DNA from: Chthonomonas sp035294505
GTDB taxonomy: Bacteria; Armatimonadota; Chthonomonadetes; Chthonomonadales; Chthonomonadaceae
DNA: 64,000 nucleotides
Assembly (NCBI RefSeq): GCF_035294505.1
Contig: NZ_DATGKU010000117.1
Location: forward strand, 49,915 to 113,914
Direction of reading: 5' to 3'
The notes beneath the pieces were generated by a model. The model searched no databases. It saw nothing but the letters and a program-made list of their open reading frames with translations, and was not told the origin of the DNA. Below, in pieces: positions 37,076-44,454 of this stretch. Every line of letters starts with the position of its first letter. Within the stretch, counting starts at the first letter, position 1. A program made the position numbers and the translations under genes.

Positions 37076-37357
37076 ATGCTTGCAGGGCGCTTCGCACAGG
37101 TCATGGAGTTCCTCTCTTTGTTGCTGATCGTTTTTGGTATCTTTGCGCTTTGTCAATCGTTTTCTCAAGGGTTGTACAGCCATGGCTTGGCGATACTTTT
37201 TTTAGGTTGGGTGGGCTACACTATCTGGTCTCATCGAAAACCGGTACGACCGAACATTGCCGAGGGCAACCCGCAAAAGACCATTGACGGACGACCGCCT
37301 TTAGAAGTAACGATAGCTGGAGGGTTAGGCAATGATCAAAGTGAAACGAGTCTATGA
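37076..37357 (+). CDS. Small two-helix membrane protein
   Basis: This 93-residue frame begins directly after the ATPase gene stop, with a GGAGAG site 6 bases upstream. Two hydrophobic segments (about 11-30 and 36-50) are followed by a polar tail. The tail overlaps the start of the DUF488 gene by 26 bases, which suggests translational coupling. The function is unknown, and the reality of the gene rests on position and the ribosome binding site. Confidence 0.5.
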   Translation: MLAGRFAQVMEFLSLLLIVFGIFALCQSFSQGLYSHGLAILFLGWVGYTIWSHRKPVRPNIAEGNPQKTIDGRPPLEVTIAGGLGNDQSETSL

Positions 37358-37685
37358 GCCGGAGGAGCCTGATGACGGCAAGCGTTATCTGGTGGAGCGC
37401 TTGTGGCCGAGAGGGATAAAGCGAGAAGAGCTTCATCTCTCTGGTTGGCTGAAGGATTTAGCCCCGTCAACCGAGTTGCGACAGTGGTTTGGGCATGATC
37501 CCTCGAAGTGGCAGCAGTTTCAGCAGCGTTATCGTGCTGAACTTGAGCAGGCCGATGCCATCGCGTTGAAGGAGCTGATCGCAGCGGCCAAGGAGGGCAA
37601 CGTCACGCTGCTTTACAGTGCTCGCGATACAGAACACAACAACGCGCTCGTGCTAAAATCCTTTTTAGATGAGCAACTAAGGTAA
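37332..37685 (+). CDS. DUF488-family protein (YeaO-like)
   Basis: The 117-residue protein begins MIKVKRVYEP and has the family blocks RYLVERLWPRGIKREEL, WLKDLAPSTELRQWFGHD and VTLLYSARDTEHNNALVL. This group is small, cytoplasmic and of uncertain role, with a proposed link to nucleotide or DNA-damage functions. A GGAGGG site is 7 bases before the ATG. It is the last gene of the sugar ABC gene run; a functional link to transport is not apparent. Confidence 0.88.
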   Translation: MIKVKRVYEPEEPDDGKRYLVERLWPRGIKREELHLSGWLKDLAPSTELRQWFGHDPSKWQQFQQRYRAELEQADAIALKELIAAAKEGNVTLLYSARDTEHNNALVLKSFLDEQLR

Positions 37686-37767
37686 AAGGGTGACCCCTGT
37701 TGGCGCATATACGCGCTAATGAGCTGTCTGAGGGCTACCTACTTCAGCGATGCGTCGAAATGCAAAA

Positions 37768-37890
37768 CAAGTAACACTCACACACAGGATCGAGCTTGCC
37801 TCACGGATACACAAGAATCGCTGCTCAAACAAGCTGTCGGTATGGCGTGGTTCGCTTACAATTGGGCAACACCTTCAAACGCTTTTTCTG
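37768..37890 (+). pseudogene. Decayed N-terminal fragment of a TnpB/OrfB (IS605-type) protein
   Basis: Two frames together spell a TnpB-like N-terminus. One frame gives QVTLTHRIEL (from 37768); after a shift near 37798 another gives LTDTQESLLKQAVGM and then AWFAYNWA. This matches the conserved opening of IS200/IS605 OrfB proteins (short strand, then a TxxQ helix, then ARFAYNWAL-type residues). It breaks off soon after, with no catalytic RuvC segment in the 386-base gap 37686-38071. The rest of that gap holds a REP-like repeat (37907-37928) and the ftsE promoter. Confidence 0.55.
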
Positions 37891-37906
37891 CAGAGGGATG
37901 TATGCG

Positions 37907-37928
37907 GTAGGCCTTGTGCCTGCCCTAC
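37907..37928. repeat. REP-like element related to 54978-55004
   Basis: On the minus strand this reads GTAGGGCAGGCACAAGGCCTAC-like sequence, sharing the TAGG, AGGCAC and AGGC blocks with the element at 54978-55004 but with a poorer palindrome. It lies in the gap after the TnpB fragment. Confidence 0.35.
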
Positions 37929-37987
37929 TCCTACAGCCTACCCCCTGTGCGTGAAACCGCCCTGTTTGAACATGATTTGCACAACGG

Positions 37988-38019
37988 TTGACAGAAGCCT
38001 AGAAAAAATGTCTTAATCT
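37988..38019 (+). promoter_or_regulatory. Possible promoter of ftsEX-peptidase operon
   Basis: A perfect TTGACA (37988-37993) is followed by CTTAAT or TAATCT (38012-38019) at a spacing of 18-20 bases. The -10 element is weak. It lies about 55 bases before ftsE. Confidence 0.4.
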
Positions 38020-38071
38020 TGTTATCCTCGTAGCAAGAAAGCGGCTTTTCGGAAGCTGGCTCTGAAGGCTT

Positions 38072-38785
38072 ATGATCGAGCTCCGCAATGTATCGGTGAT
38101 CTATCCGGAAGGAGTTCCCGCGTTATCACACATCAATCTCTGTGTGAAACGGGGGGAGTTCGTTTTTGTGGTGGGGCCGAGTGGCGCGGGCAAATCCACA
38201 TTGCTAAAGCTGCTCTATCGAGCCGAGGTACCCACACAAGGTGAGGTTATCGTTGATGGCGTTAACGTAGGGTCCCTTCGACCTCGCGACATCCCCTTTT
38301 TCCGTCGCCGCTTAGGGGTGGTATTTCAAGATTTTGGGCTTTTGCCCGATCGTACAGTTTATGAAAATGTGGCCTTCGCACTGCGGGTTATTGGGGCCGG
38401 GCGCAGCCAAATTAGGCAGCGTGTGCCCAAAGTACTAGAGATGGTAGGTTTAGCAAGCCGCCCCGACGCCTTCCCGCACCAGCTTTCTGGCGGTGAGCAG
38501 CAACGTGTGGCCATCGCACGTGCTCTGGTCAACGAACCACATCTTCTGCTTGCCGATGAGCCAACCGGCAATCTAGACCCGGAAACCTCGGCGGGCATCG
38601 TTGACCTGCTAGCCTACATCAATGCGCAAAAGGGGACGACGGTGGTGGTTGCCACGCACGATGTGGCGATTGTGAACCGCCTGCAGCGCCGTGTGGTCGA
38701 GTTTTCCGATGGGAGGTTGGTACGTGACGATTCGCAAGGCGCCTATGCAACTGTTATCGTGAGAGGCGACAATGAGGTTCGATAG
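38072..38785 (+). CDS. ftsE: Cell-division ATP-binding protein FtsE
   Basis: The 237-residue ABC ATPase has Walker A GPSGAGKST at 35-43, Q-loop VFQDFGLLPDRTVYENVAFAL, signature LSGGEQQRVAIARAL and Walker B LLLADEPTGNLD. The gene overlaps ftsX by 14 bases, and a LytM peptidase gene follows. In known systems FtsEX at the division site couples ATP hydrolysis to activation of peptidoglycan hydrolases on the outer face of the membrane. The C-terminal tail is slightly longer than in E. coli FtsE. Confidence 0.96.
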   Translation: MIELRNVSVIYPEGVPALSHINLCVKRGEFVFVVGPSGAGKSTLLKLLYRAEVPTQGEVIVDGVNVGSLRPRDIPFFRRRLGVVFQDFGLLPDRTVYENVAFALRVIGAGRSQIRQRVPKVLEMVGLASRPDAFPHQLSGGEQQRVAIARALVNEPHLLLADEPTGNLDPETSAGIVDLLAYINAQKGTTVVVATHDVAIVNRLQRRVVEFSDGRLVRDDSQGAYATVIVRGDNEVR

Positions 38786-39665
38786 TCTCTTTTTCCTCAC
38801 ACAAGAGGCGTGGTTGAACATCCGTAGGCATGGGCTGATGTCGCTGGCAGCTTTAGGAACGGTGACGGTGGCCCTCACCGTGTTCGGAGGGTGCTTGTGG
38901 CTGGGGTTTCGCATTAACGAGTACATCGCGGCGCAGCCCCAAAAGTTCAACGAGATCGATCTTTTTTTGCGTGTGAATGTGCCGAGGGACAAGGTCATCG
39001 CCTTGCAGCACCAGATTGAGGCGCTGCCGACCGTAGCCTCGGTGCATTTGGTAACGAAAGAGGAGGCGTGGGCGCTTCTGGAGCACGAGGAGCCAAAACT
39101 GACCCAAGCCATGCCGATGAACCCCTTAATGGATAAGCTAACCGTGCAGGCACGCAATAGCGCCGATGTGGGTAGGTTGGCGGCGTTCTTCCGCAATAAG
39201 AAGCATTTTCCGCAACTTCAACAGGTGAACGATGCCAATGCCGAAGTGCAGATGCTAAGAGGGTTTGGACGCATGGTGCGTGTTTTAGGGGGTACCGCGG
39301 CGATCGCGCTCTTTGTGGCAACCCTGTTTAGCGTTCAAAACGTCATCCGCCTAACGGTGTTTGCTCGCCGACGCGAAATCCGCATCATGCAACTCGTAGG
39401 GGCAACCGCCGCCTTCATTCGTTTCCCACTGCTGTTAGAAGGGGCTTTTCACGGCGTTTTAGGGGGAGCCATAGCCGCTAGTTTACTCATTTTTGCGGCA
39501 CGTCAGGTAAGTAGTTTTGTAAGCAGCCTCCATTCGCCACTCGTGGGAGATATTCCCTCGCAGATAACACCTGTTGAGGTGGTAGTTGGACTTATCTGCG
39601 TGGGGGCGTTTATCGGCATCATAGGCAGTCAACTCGCAATCCATCGGTTCTTGAGGCAAACATGA
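38772..39665 (+). CDS. ftsX: Cell-division permease-like protein FtsX
   Basis: The 297-residue protein has the FtsX layout. A cytoplasmic N-terminus (FLTQEAWLNIRRHGLMSLAAL) leads into TM1 at about 20-45. An extracytoplasmic loop of about 120 residues follows (LFLRVNVPRDK...VHLVTKEEAW), then three further helices (about 175-200, 225-245 and 265-290). It overlaps ftsE by 14 bases and the peptidase gene by 4 bases, so the three are translationally coupled. The large loop should bind the coiled-coil of the downstream peptidase. Confidence 0.95.
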   Translation: MRFDSLFFLTQEAWLNIRRHGLMSLAALGTVTVALTVFGGCLWLGFRINEYIAAQPQKFNEIDLFLRVNVPRDKVIALQHQIEALPTVASVHLVTKEEAWALLEHEEPKLTQAMPMNPLMDKLTVQARNSADVGRLAAFFRNKKHFPQLQQVNDANAEVQMLRGFGRMVRVLGGTAAIALFVATLFSVQNVIRLTVFARRREIRIMQLVGATAAFIRFPLLLEGAFHGVLGGAIAASLLIFAARQVSSFVSSLHSPLVGDIPSQITPVEVVVGLICVGAFIGIIGSQLAIHRFLRQT

Positions 39666-40966
39666 GACGCATCTCCTCTATCCCCATCATCTACTGCCTA
39701 TTCCTGTGCTCTTTGTCCGCGCGCAGCTGCCTTGGGGCTCCTATCCATCATCTACCGCATCATACGGGGGCGTCGAAGCGGTCTCACAAAAAGGCTCAGA
39801 AGGTAACCGCTGAGCTTGCGCGGGAAGCGGTGAGAAAAAAACAGCAGTTGGCCTCTCAACTGCACGGTCTACGAGGTCATATCGCGGTAGTACGTGCAAA
39901 AATTCATGCTACAAAGGTGAAAGAGCACCATCTGCATGTCGTTTTGCATGTAACCAAGCAACAGGTGGATGCGGCCCGTGCGCGTTTGCAGGATATCAGC
40001 AACCGCATGAGCGCTTTAGAACATCAGCACCAGATGGTGTTGGAACATTTAGCGGCCACCCAGAAGAAACTGGCTTTTCAACGAAAAATGTTGGCCGAGC
40101 GCATTCGTGAGAACTATATGCGGGGTCAGATAAGCTACGCGGAGGTTTTATTGCGGGCGGCCAGCGTGTCCGACTTGCTGTCGCGCGGAGTTTATGTGCG
40201 GCAGATCGTTCGAAGCGATATGGCCTTGATCAACTCGGTGCAGCGCGATATCGTGCAGATTCAAATAGATAAGCGCCGGTTGGAGGCTCAAGAGGCTCAG
40301 CAACAACAGCTCGCCGCGCTCTATGAGCAGCGGAAGAAGGAGTATTTGGCGCTGCAGTGGCAGCAAGAGGATGCGTTAAGCCATACGGTGGCTCTGCGCA
40401 CGCAAGAAGAGGAGGAACTGGATGAGCTAGAAGGCGAGGCTGAGGCCATGACGGCGCGAATTCAGTTTTTATCCGGGCTTTTGGAAGAACGACGCCGTGA
40501 GGAGGAGGCCGCCTGGCGTGCGGCGCATCCCAATGCTCCGAGACGTGAGTTGCGCCAAGCTGAAGAGCATTTTGCCATTGCCCCCATATGGCGAGGGGAA
40601 CTGATAAAGCCGGTGAATGGGGTTATCACTTCGGGGTTCGGAATGCGCTATCACCCGATTTTACACCGCTATCGCATGCATACCGGTGTGGATATCGCCG
40701 CACCGGAGGGAACGCCCATTCATGCTGCAGGCGACGGCACCGTTATCGTAGCCTCCTATTTGAACGGCTACGGTTATACGGTGGTAATAGACCATGGACG
40801 CGGTTTGACAACCCTCTACGGTCACTGCTCTGAGCTGTTAGTGCATGTAGGCGAGACGGTGCACCAGGGGCAGGTCATCGCACGTGTGGGCGCCACCGGT
40901 TTGGCAACAGGTCCGCATTGCCATTTTGAGGTGCGCGTAGACGGAAAACCTGTCAAACCATTCTAG
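39662..40966 (+). CDS. Coiled-coil LytM (M23) peptidase of the FtsEX system
   Basis: The 434-residue protein has a signal peptide (1-25), a long coiled coil from about 45 to 285 (Gln-, Glu- and Arg-rich heptads) and a LytM/M23 domain from about 312. The zinc and catalytic residues are all present: His340 and Asp344 (HTGVD), His388 (YGH) and His419 and His421 (HCH). E. coli EnvC has a degenerate LytM domain and only activates amidases. This protein is therefore more likely to be an active peptidoglycan endopeptidase controlled by FtsEX, as PcsB/CwlO-type hydrolases are in Gram-positives. Its gene overlaps ftsX. Confidence 0.92.
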   Translation: MRRISSIPIIYCLFLCSLSARSCLGAPIHHLPHHTGASKRSHKKAQKVTAELAREAVRKKQQLASQLHGLRGHIAVVRAKIHATKVKEHHLHVVLHVTKQQVDAARARLQDISNRMSALEHQHQMVLEHLAATQKKLAFQRKMLAERIRENYMRGQISYAEVLLRAASVSDLLSRGVYVRQIVRSDMALINSVQRDIVQIQIDKRRLEAQEAQQQQLAALYEQRKKEYLALQWQQEDALSHTVALRTQEEEELDELEGEAEAMTARIQFLSGLLEERRREEEAAWRAAHPNAPRRELRQAEEHFAIAPIWRGELIKPVNGVITSGFGMRYHPILHRYRMHTGVDIAAPEGTPIHAAGDGTVIVASYLNGYGYTVVIDHGRGLTTLYGHCSELLVHVGETVHQGQVIARVGATGLATGPHCHFEVRVDGKPVKPF

Positions 40967-41010
40967 TAGCAGGCTTGTCTTGAGGAAGCGTTCGGTACAG
41001 CCCAGCTCTT

Positions 41011-41574
41011 TCACGACTCTTTGAGGTCGAGGAGGTTCATGAACTCCATTCGTGTACTACGGTCGGTTCGAAAGACGCCCAATACGTGGCTTGTTACCAT
41101 ATCGCTGCTCTTCTTTTCCACTCCACGCGCCATCATACAAAGGTGCTTTGCTTGCAGAACGACCCCGACTCCTTTCGGCTTGAGAATCTCTTGTACGGCC
41201 TCGGCGATCTGCACCGTGAGACGTTCCTGAACCTGTAACCGGCGGGCAAACATTTCCGTAATGCGGGCGAGTTTGGAAAGCCCGATAATGCGCCCGTCCG
41301 GGATGTAGGCGATATTGGCGTGGCCGAAGAAGGGAAAGAGGTGGTGTTCGCACATCGAGAAGAACTCGATGCCGCGCACAATGACCATGTCGTCGGAATC
41401 GGCCTTAAAAATGGCACCGTTAACGATGTCCTCTAGGTTCATTCGATAGCCGCGTGTAACAAATCGCATGGCTTCAGCAGCGCGATGAGGAGTTTTGATA
41501 AGCCCTTCGCGTTCGGGGTCTTCGCCTATCTCTTCAAGAAGTGAGGCGTAAATCTCTTCAAGTTTCGATTTCAT
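41011..41574 (-). CDS. folE: GTP cyclohydrolase I
   Basis: The 187-residue protein has normal FolE-IA length with zinc ligands Cys75, His78 (MCEHHLFPF) and Cys146 (HLCMMARGV). The conserved TPHRAAEAM and IIGLSKLARI segments are present. It turns GTP into dihydroneopterin triphosphate in the cytoplasm, the precursor for folate, biopterin or queuosine. Its start lies 2 bases after the stop of the PTPS gene. The pair makes dihydroneopterin triphosphate and then 6-pyruvoyl-tetrahydropterin. Confidence 0.96.
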   Translation of the reverse strand: MKSKLEEIYASLLEEIGEDPEREGLIKTPHRAAEAMRFVTRGYRMNLEDIVNGAIFKADSDDMVIVRGIEFFSMCEHHLFPFFGHANIAYIPDGRIIGLSKLARITEMFARRLQVQERLTVQIAEAVQEILKPKGVGVVLQAKHLCMMARGVEKKSSDMVTSHVLGVFRTDRSTRMEFMNLLDLKES

Positions 41575-41576
41575 TG

Positions 41577-42374
41577 TTATTCCTTGTCATCTTCTTCGGA
41601 GTACTCGAATAGGTTGCGCGGCGTCTCGTAAAGACGCAACCGATAGAGACGCGCCGGCGTCGGAATGCACGGACGCAAGCGCTCCCATATGGTTTTTACG
41701 ATCATCTCTGCCGAAGGTACCACATGAGCGAACTCCGGAACATCTAAATTGAGATAGCGATGATCATAGCGAGAGAGAACTTCGCGCTCTACAATCGCAT
41801 CAAGGCATTCTGGTGGGAGCACTCTGCCGGTTGTTGGGTTGATGGGGCCACAGATCGTCACTTCGAGTTCGTAATTATGCCCATGTCCGTTGGGGTTATT
41901 GCATTTCCCGAACAGATCACGGTTCTCTTCTTCCGATAGATAGTCGCTATGAAGACGATGAGAGGCGGAGAACTCATAGATTTTTGTCAGGAGCATGTGG
42001 GCAGCCTCCGTAAGTTGAGAGAACCACTCGGTATAGATGACAGGGGTTGGTTGAAGCCGGATGGAGTGCAGCTGAACCTCTGAAGGGAGAAACGGAAGGA
42101 TGGTTTCGGCGATATAGGTGGCAATATTTTCCGGGGTTGCCGGTTGCGTTTGAAAGAACGGTATGCGACCATTCAGGTATTTCCCATCTATTTGATTAAG
42201 AACGCGCTCTTTTACAATACGATCCAGCTCTTTGATATTGACAAGTAATCCGGTGCGTTCGTTGATAAGGCCACTTACCGCTACGTCGAGGATGTAGGTG
42301 TTTCCGGTTAGCTCCGAGTCGGGGAGTTCTCGGTGAGCGGCTGTAAAATAGAGACGGCGCGTCATGACCAGCAT
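41577..42374 (-). CDS. Two-domain 6-pyruvoyl-tetrahydropterin synthase (PTPS-II type)
   Basis: The 265-residue protein is about twice the usual 120-150 residues. The C-terminal half is a complete PTPS domain: zinc His139 (FSASHRL), catalytic Cys158 and His164/His166 in CNNPNGHGHNY, the DHRYLN block and Glu250. Cys-x5-HGH is the pattern of animal-type PTPS-II, which acts in tetrahydrobiopterin synthesis; QueD and PTPS-III have shorter or Glu-based spacings. The N-terminal half (1-115) keeps the fold pattern (FTAAHRE, LLVNIKELD, DGKYLNG) but lacks the Cys and HGH residues, so it is a degenerate domain. A GGAGGA site precedes the ATG. It lies directly upstream of folE. Confidence 0.88.
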   Translation of the reverse strand: MLVMTRRLYFTAAHRELPDSELTGNTYILDVAVSGLINERTGLLVNIKELDRIVKERVLNQIDGKYLNGRIPFFQTQPATPENIATYIAETILPFLPSEVQLHSIRLQPTPVIYTEWFSQLTEAAHMLLTKIYEFSASHRLHSDYLSEEENRDLFGKCNNPNGHGHNYELEVTICGPINPTTGRVLPPECLDAIVEREVLSRYDHRYLNLDVPEFAHVVPSAEMIVKTIWERLRPCIPTPARLYRLRLYETPRNLFEYSEEDDKE

Positions 42375-42392
42375 AGGTGCTTCATTCCTCCA

Positions 42393-43337
42393 TTATTCTT
42401 TACGATAGGGGCGTCCTAGTGCTGCAGGGGCACGCGTGGAGCGACTGCTGCCGAAGAGAATAAGCATGGTGACAACGTAGGGTAGGGCCAGAAAAAGTTG
42501 ATAGGGAAAATGGTCGAGATTAAGCCGGTGCAAAAAAACGGTGAGATGTAAGGTTGCGGCCATGTGCCGATAAAGTGTATCGAAACCGAGCGTTTGGGCT
42601 TGAAACTGCAGAGAATTGGTGAAACCGAACAGCAGCGAGGCCACCAAACAGCCGATAGGATTCCAGCGGCCTGCTGTAACGATGGCAAGGGCAATAAAGC
42701 CCTTACCTGCCGACATGTTCGGCACGAAGGTGTTGGAGTCGGCAACGGAGAGGAAGGCGCCGGCAATACCGGCCATCGCTCCATCAAAAATAAGGGCGAC
42801 GGCGCGCGTTTTGCGAACGGAGATGCCCGCTGCGTCGGCTGCAAGAGGCTGTTCACCACAGGCGCGCAGCTCAAGTCCACTGCGCGTAGAGTAGAGCCAC
42901 CACCAAACAAAGACGACGGCAGGCAGGGAGAGCGGTGTAAGGATGGTTACCGTGTGATGGAGGAGGGGAAGCTGGGCGGTAATAAGGCTTTTATCGTGTA
43001 AGGCGAAAAGAAAGCGGTAGAGCGTGCCCGTGATGCCGAGCGCAAAGAGGTTAAAAACGACTCCGGTAACAACTTGGTCGGCGTGCAGCACAAGAGCGAA
43101 AAAGCCGAACAACAGCGCGAAAACGATGCCGGTTAACAGGCCGATACCTACCCCGATATAAGGGTTTCCGATATGATAGGTTGCGAGGCTGGCTGTAAAG
43201 GCGCTTGTGAGCAAGATGCCTTCTAGCCCCACATTGATGACGCCCGACCGTTGGGCTACCGTTTCACCGAGCGCGGTATAGAGAAGAGGGGTCGTCTCCG
43301 CCAGGGTACCTAAGAGAACTCCTGCAACGATACTCAT
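42393..43337 (-). CDS. Nucleoside-type ABC permease (NupQ/YufQ-like)
   Basis: The 314-residue multipass protein has the BPD_transp_2 pattern (ETTPLLYTALGETVAQRSGVINVGLEGILL, VTGVVFNLFALGITGTLYR, FVPNMSAGKGFIALAIVTAGRWNPIGCL). This is the second permease of BMP-linked importers for nucleosides such as guanosine. It lies 11 bases after the first permease gene and is the last gene of the four-gene operon 46034-47098, 44454-46031, 43348-44454 and 42393-43337. Confidence 0.92.
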   Translation of the reverse strand: MSIVAGVLLGTLAETTPLLYTALGETVAQRSGVINVGLEGILLTSAFTASLATYHIGNPYIGVGIGLLTGIVFALLFGFFALVLHADQVVTGVVFNLFALGITGTLYRFLFALHDKSLITAQLPLLHHTVTILTPLSLPAVVFVWWWLYSTRSGLELRACGEQPLAADAAGISVRKTRAVALIFDGAMAGIAGAFLSVADSNTFVPNMSAGKGFIALAIVTAGRWNPIGCLVASLLFGFTNSLQFQAQTLGFDTLYRHMAATLHLTVFLHRLNLDHFPYQLFLALPYVVTMLILFGSSRSTRAPAALGRPYRKE

Positions 43338-43347
43338 CTCTGTTTTT

Positions 43348-44454
43348 CTAATCCTTCAACTCGGTAGGATAGCGTTGGCGCCAGGCGTTGACGCCGATAA
43401 TGGCCAGTACGGCAGCTGCCTGTACGATAGCGATGAGGCTGGCAGGCACCTGTAGGGTCTGTTCGGCATTGACAGAGCCGGCCTCAAGGGCGCCAAAGAA
43501 GAGGGCAGAGAGAAGTGTGCCGATGGGGTGCAGACCACCGACTAAGGCCACCGGAATGGCCGTATAGCCCCATCCAGGAGAAAAGTTGGCACTTAAGCGC
43601 TCGCTTGTACCAAGAAGCTGAATGACACCGGCCAGACCGCAGAGGGCACCGGAGATCGCCATGGCACGGACACGAGTTTGGTTTACCGATATCCCTGCAG
43701 CGCGTGCGGCCTCTGGGTTTTGACCAACGATGCGCAGTTGAAAGCCTTGGAGGGTTCGATAGAGATAGAGCCAGACGATGGGCACCGCGAGGAAGGCAAG
43801 AAGCACGCCGCTATGGAGCCGTGTAGTAATGCCCCCAGACCATGAGGGAGGTAGAATGTGGGCGAAGAGAAGCTTGTCGGGCAGTAGGTTGGATTCGGGG
43901 TTGCTATGGGAGGATTCTTGAAGAGGCCCTACCACTGCCGCGCCGACAAGATAGAGGGCGATGTAGTTGAGCATAATAGTGCTGATAACCTCCTGCACGT
44001 TGCGCTTTACCCTTAGCCAGCCGGCAATGGCCCCCCACAGAGCGCCAACAAGGGTTCCACACACCAGCATGAGAAAGATAAGCAGATTCGGGTTGACTAC
44101 GTGCTGCAGTTGGGCGAGCACGGTTGCGGTGAGCGCCCCCATAAGAAGCTGGCCATCACCGCCGATGCTGAACATGCCGGTTTGCCAGGCCACAACGATG
44201 CTCAGTCCGGTGAGCAGAAGCGGGGTAGCTCTCACGAGAGTTTCAGAGATGGCATAGGCGGGTGAGATGGGGCCGCCGCCGAGTGCGCCCTGTTGCAACG
44301 CAAAGAGCGCTTTGTTCGGAGCGACACCAAAAACGGCAAAAGTTGCGACCAAAAGAATAAGGAAACCGATGATATAGAGAAACGCGATGCCAAGAAAGCG
44401 CATGAGCGGGTAGAGCGGCGTGGGTTTTGCGGGGAGGCGCTTGGCGAGAGACAT
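43348..44454 (-). CDS. Nucleoside-type ABC permease (NupP/YufP-like)
   Basis: The 368-residue protein has about eight to ten hydrophobic helices. Family-typical segments are FSIGGDGQLLMGALTATVL, EVISTIMLNYIALYL, AARAAGISVNQTRVRAMAISGALCGLAG and FSPGWGYTAIPVALVGGLHPIGTL. It overlaps the ATPase gene stop by one base. It pairs with the NupQ-like permease to form the channel of a nucleoside importer fed by the PnrA/BMP-type lipoprotein. Confidence 0.93.
   Translation of the reverse strand: MSLAKRLPAKPTPLYPLMRFLGIAFLYIIGFLILLVATFAVFGVAPNKALFALQQGALGGGPISPAYAISETLVRATPLLLTGLSIVVAWQTGMFSIGGDGQLLMGALTATVLAQLQHVVNPNLLIFLMLVCGTLVGALWGAIAGWLRVKRNVQEVISTIMLNYIALYLVGAAVVGPLQESSHSNPESNLLPDKLLFAHILPPSWSGGITTRLHSGVLLAFLAVPIVWLYLYRTLQGFQLRIVGQNPEAARAAGISVNQTRVRAMAISGALCGLAGVIQLLGTSERLSANFSPGWGYTAIPVALVGGLHPIGTLLSALFFGALEAGSVNAEQTLQVPASLIAIVQAAAVLAIIGVNAWRQRYPTELKD

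Noticed and set aside
37719..37910. Open frame of 63 codons as an intact small gene
   Set aside because: Its second half matches the TnpB N-terminus only after a frameshift, so I treat it as a pseudogene fragment.
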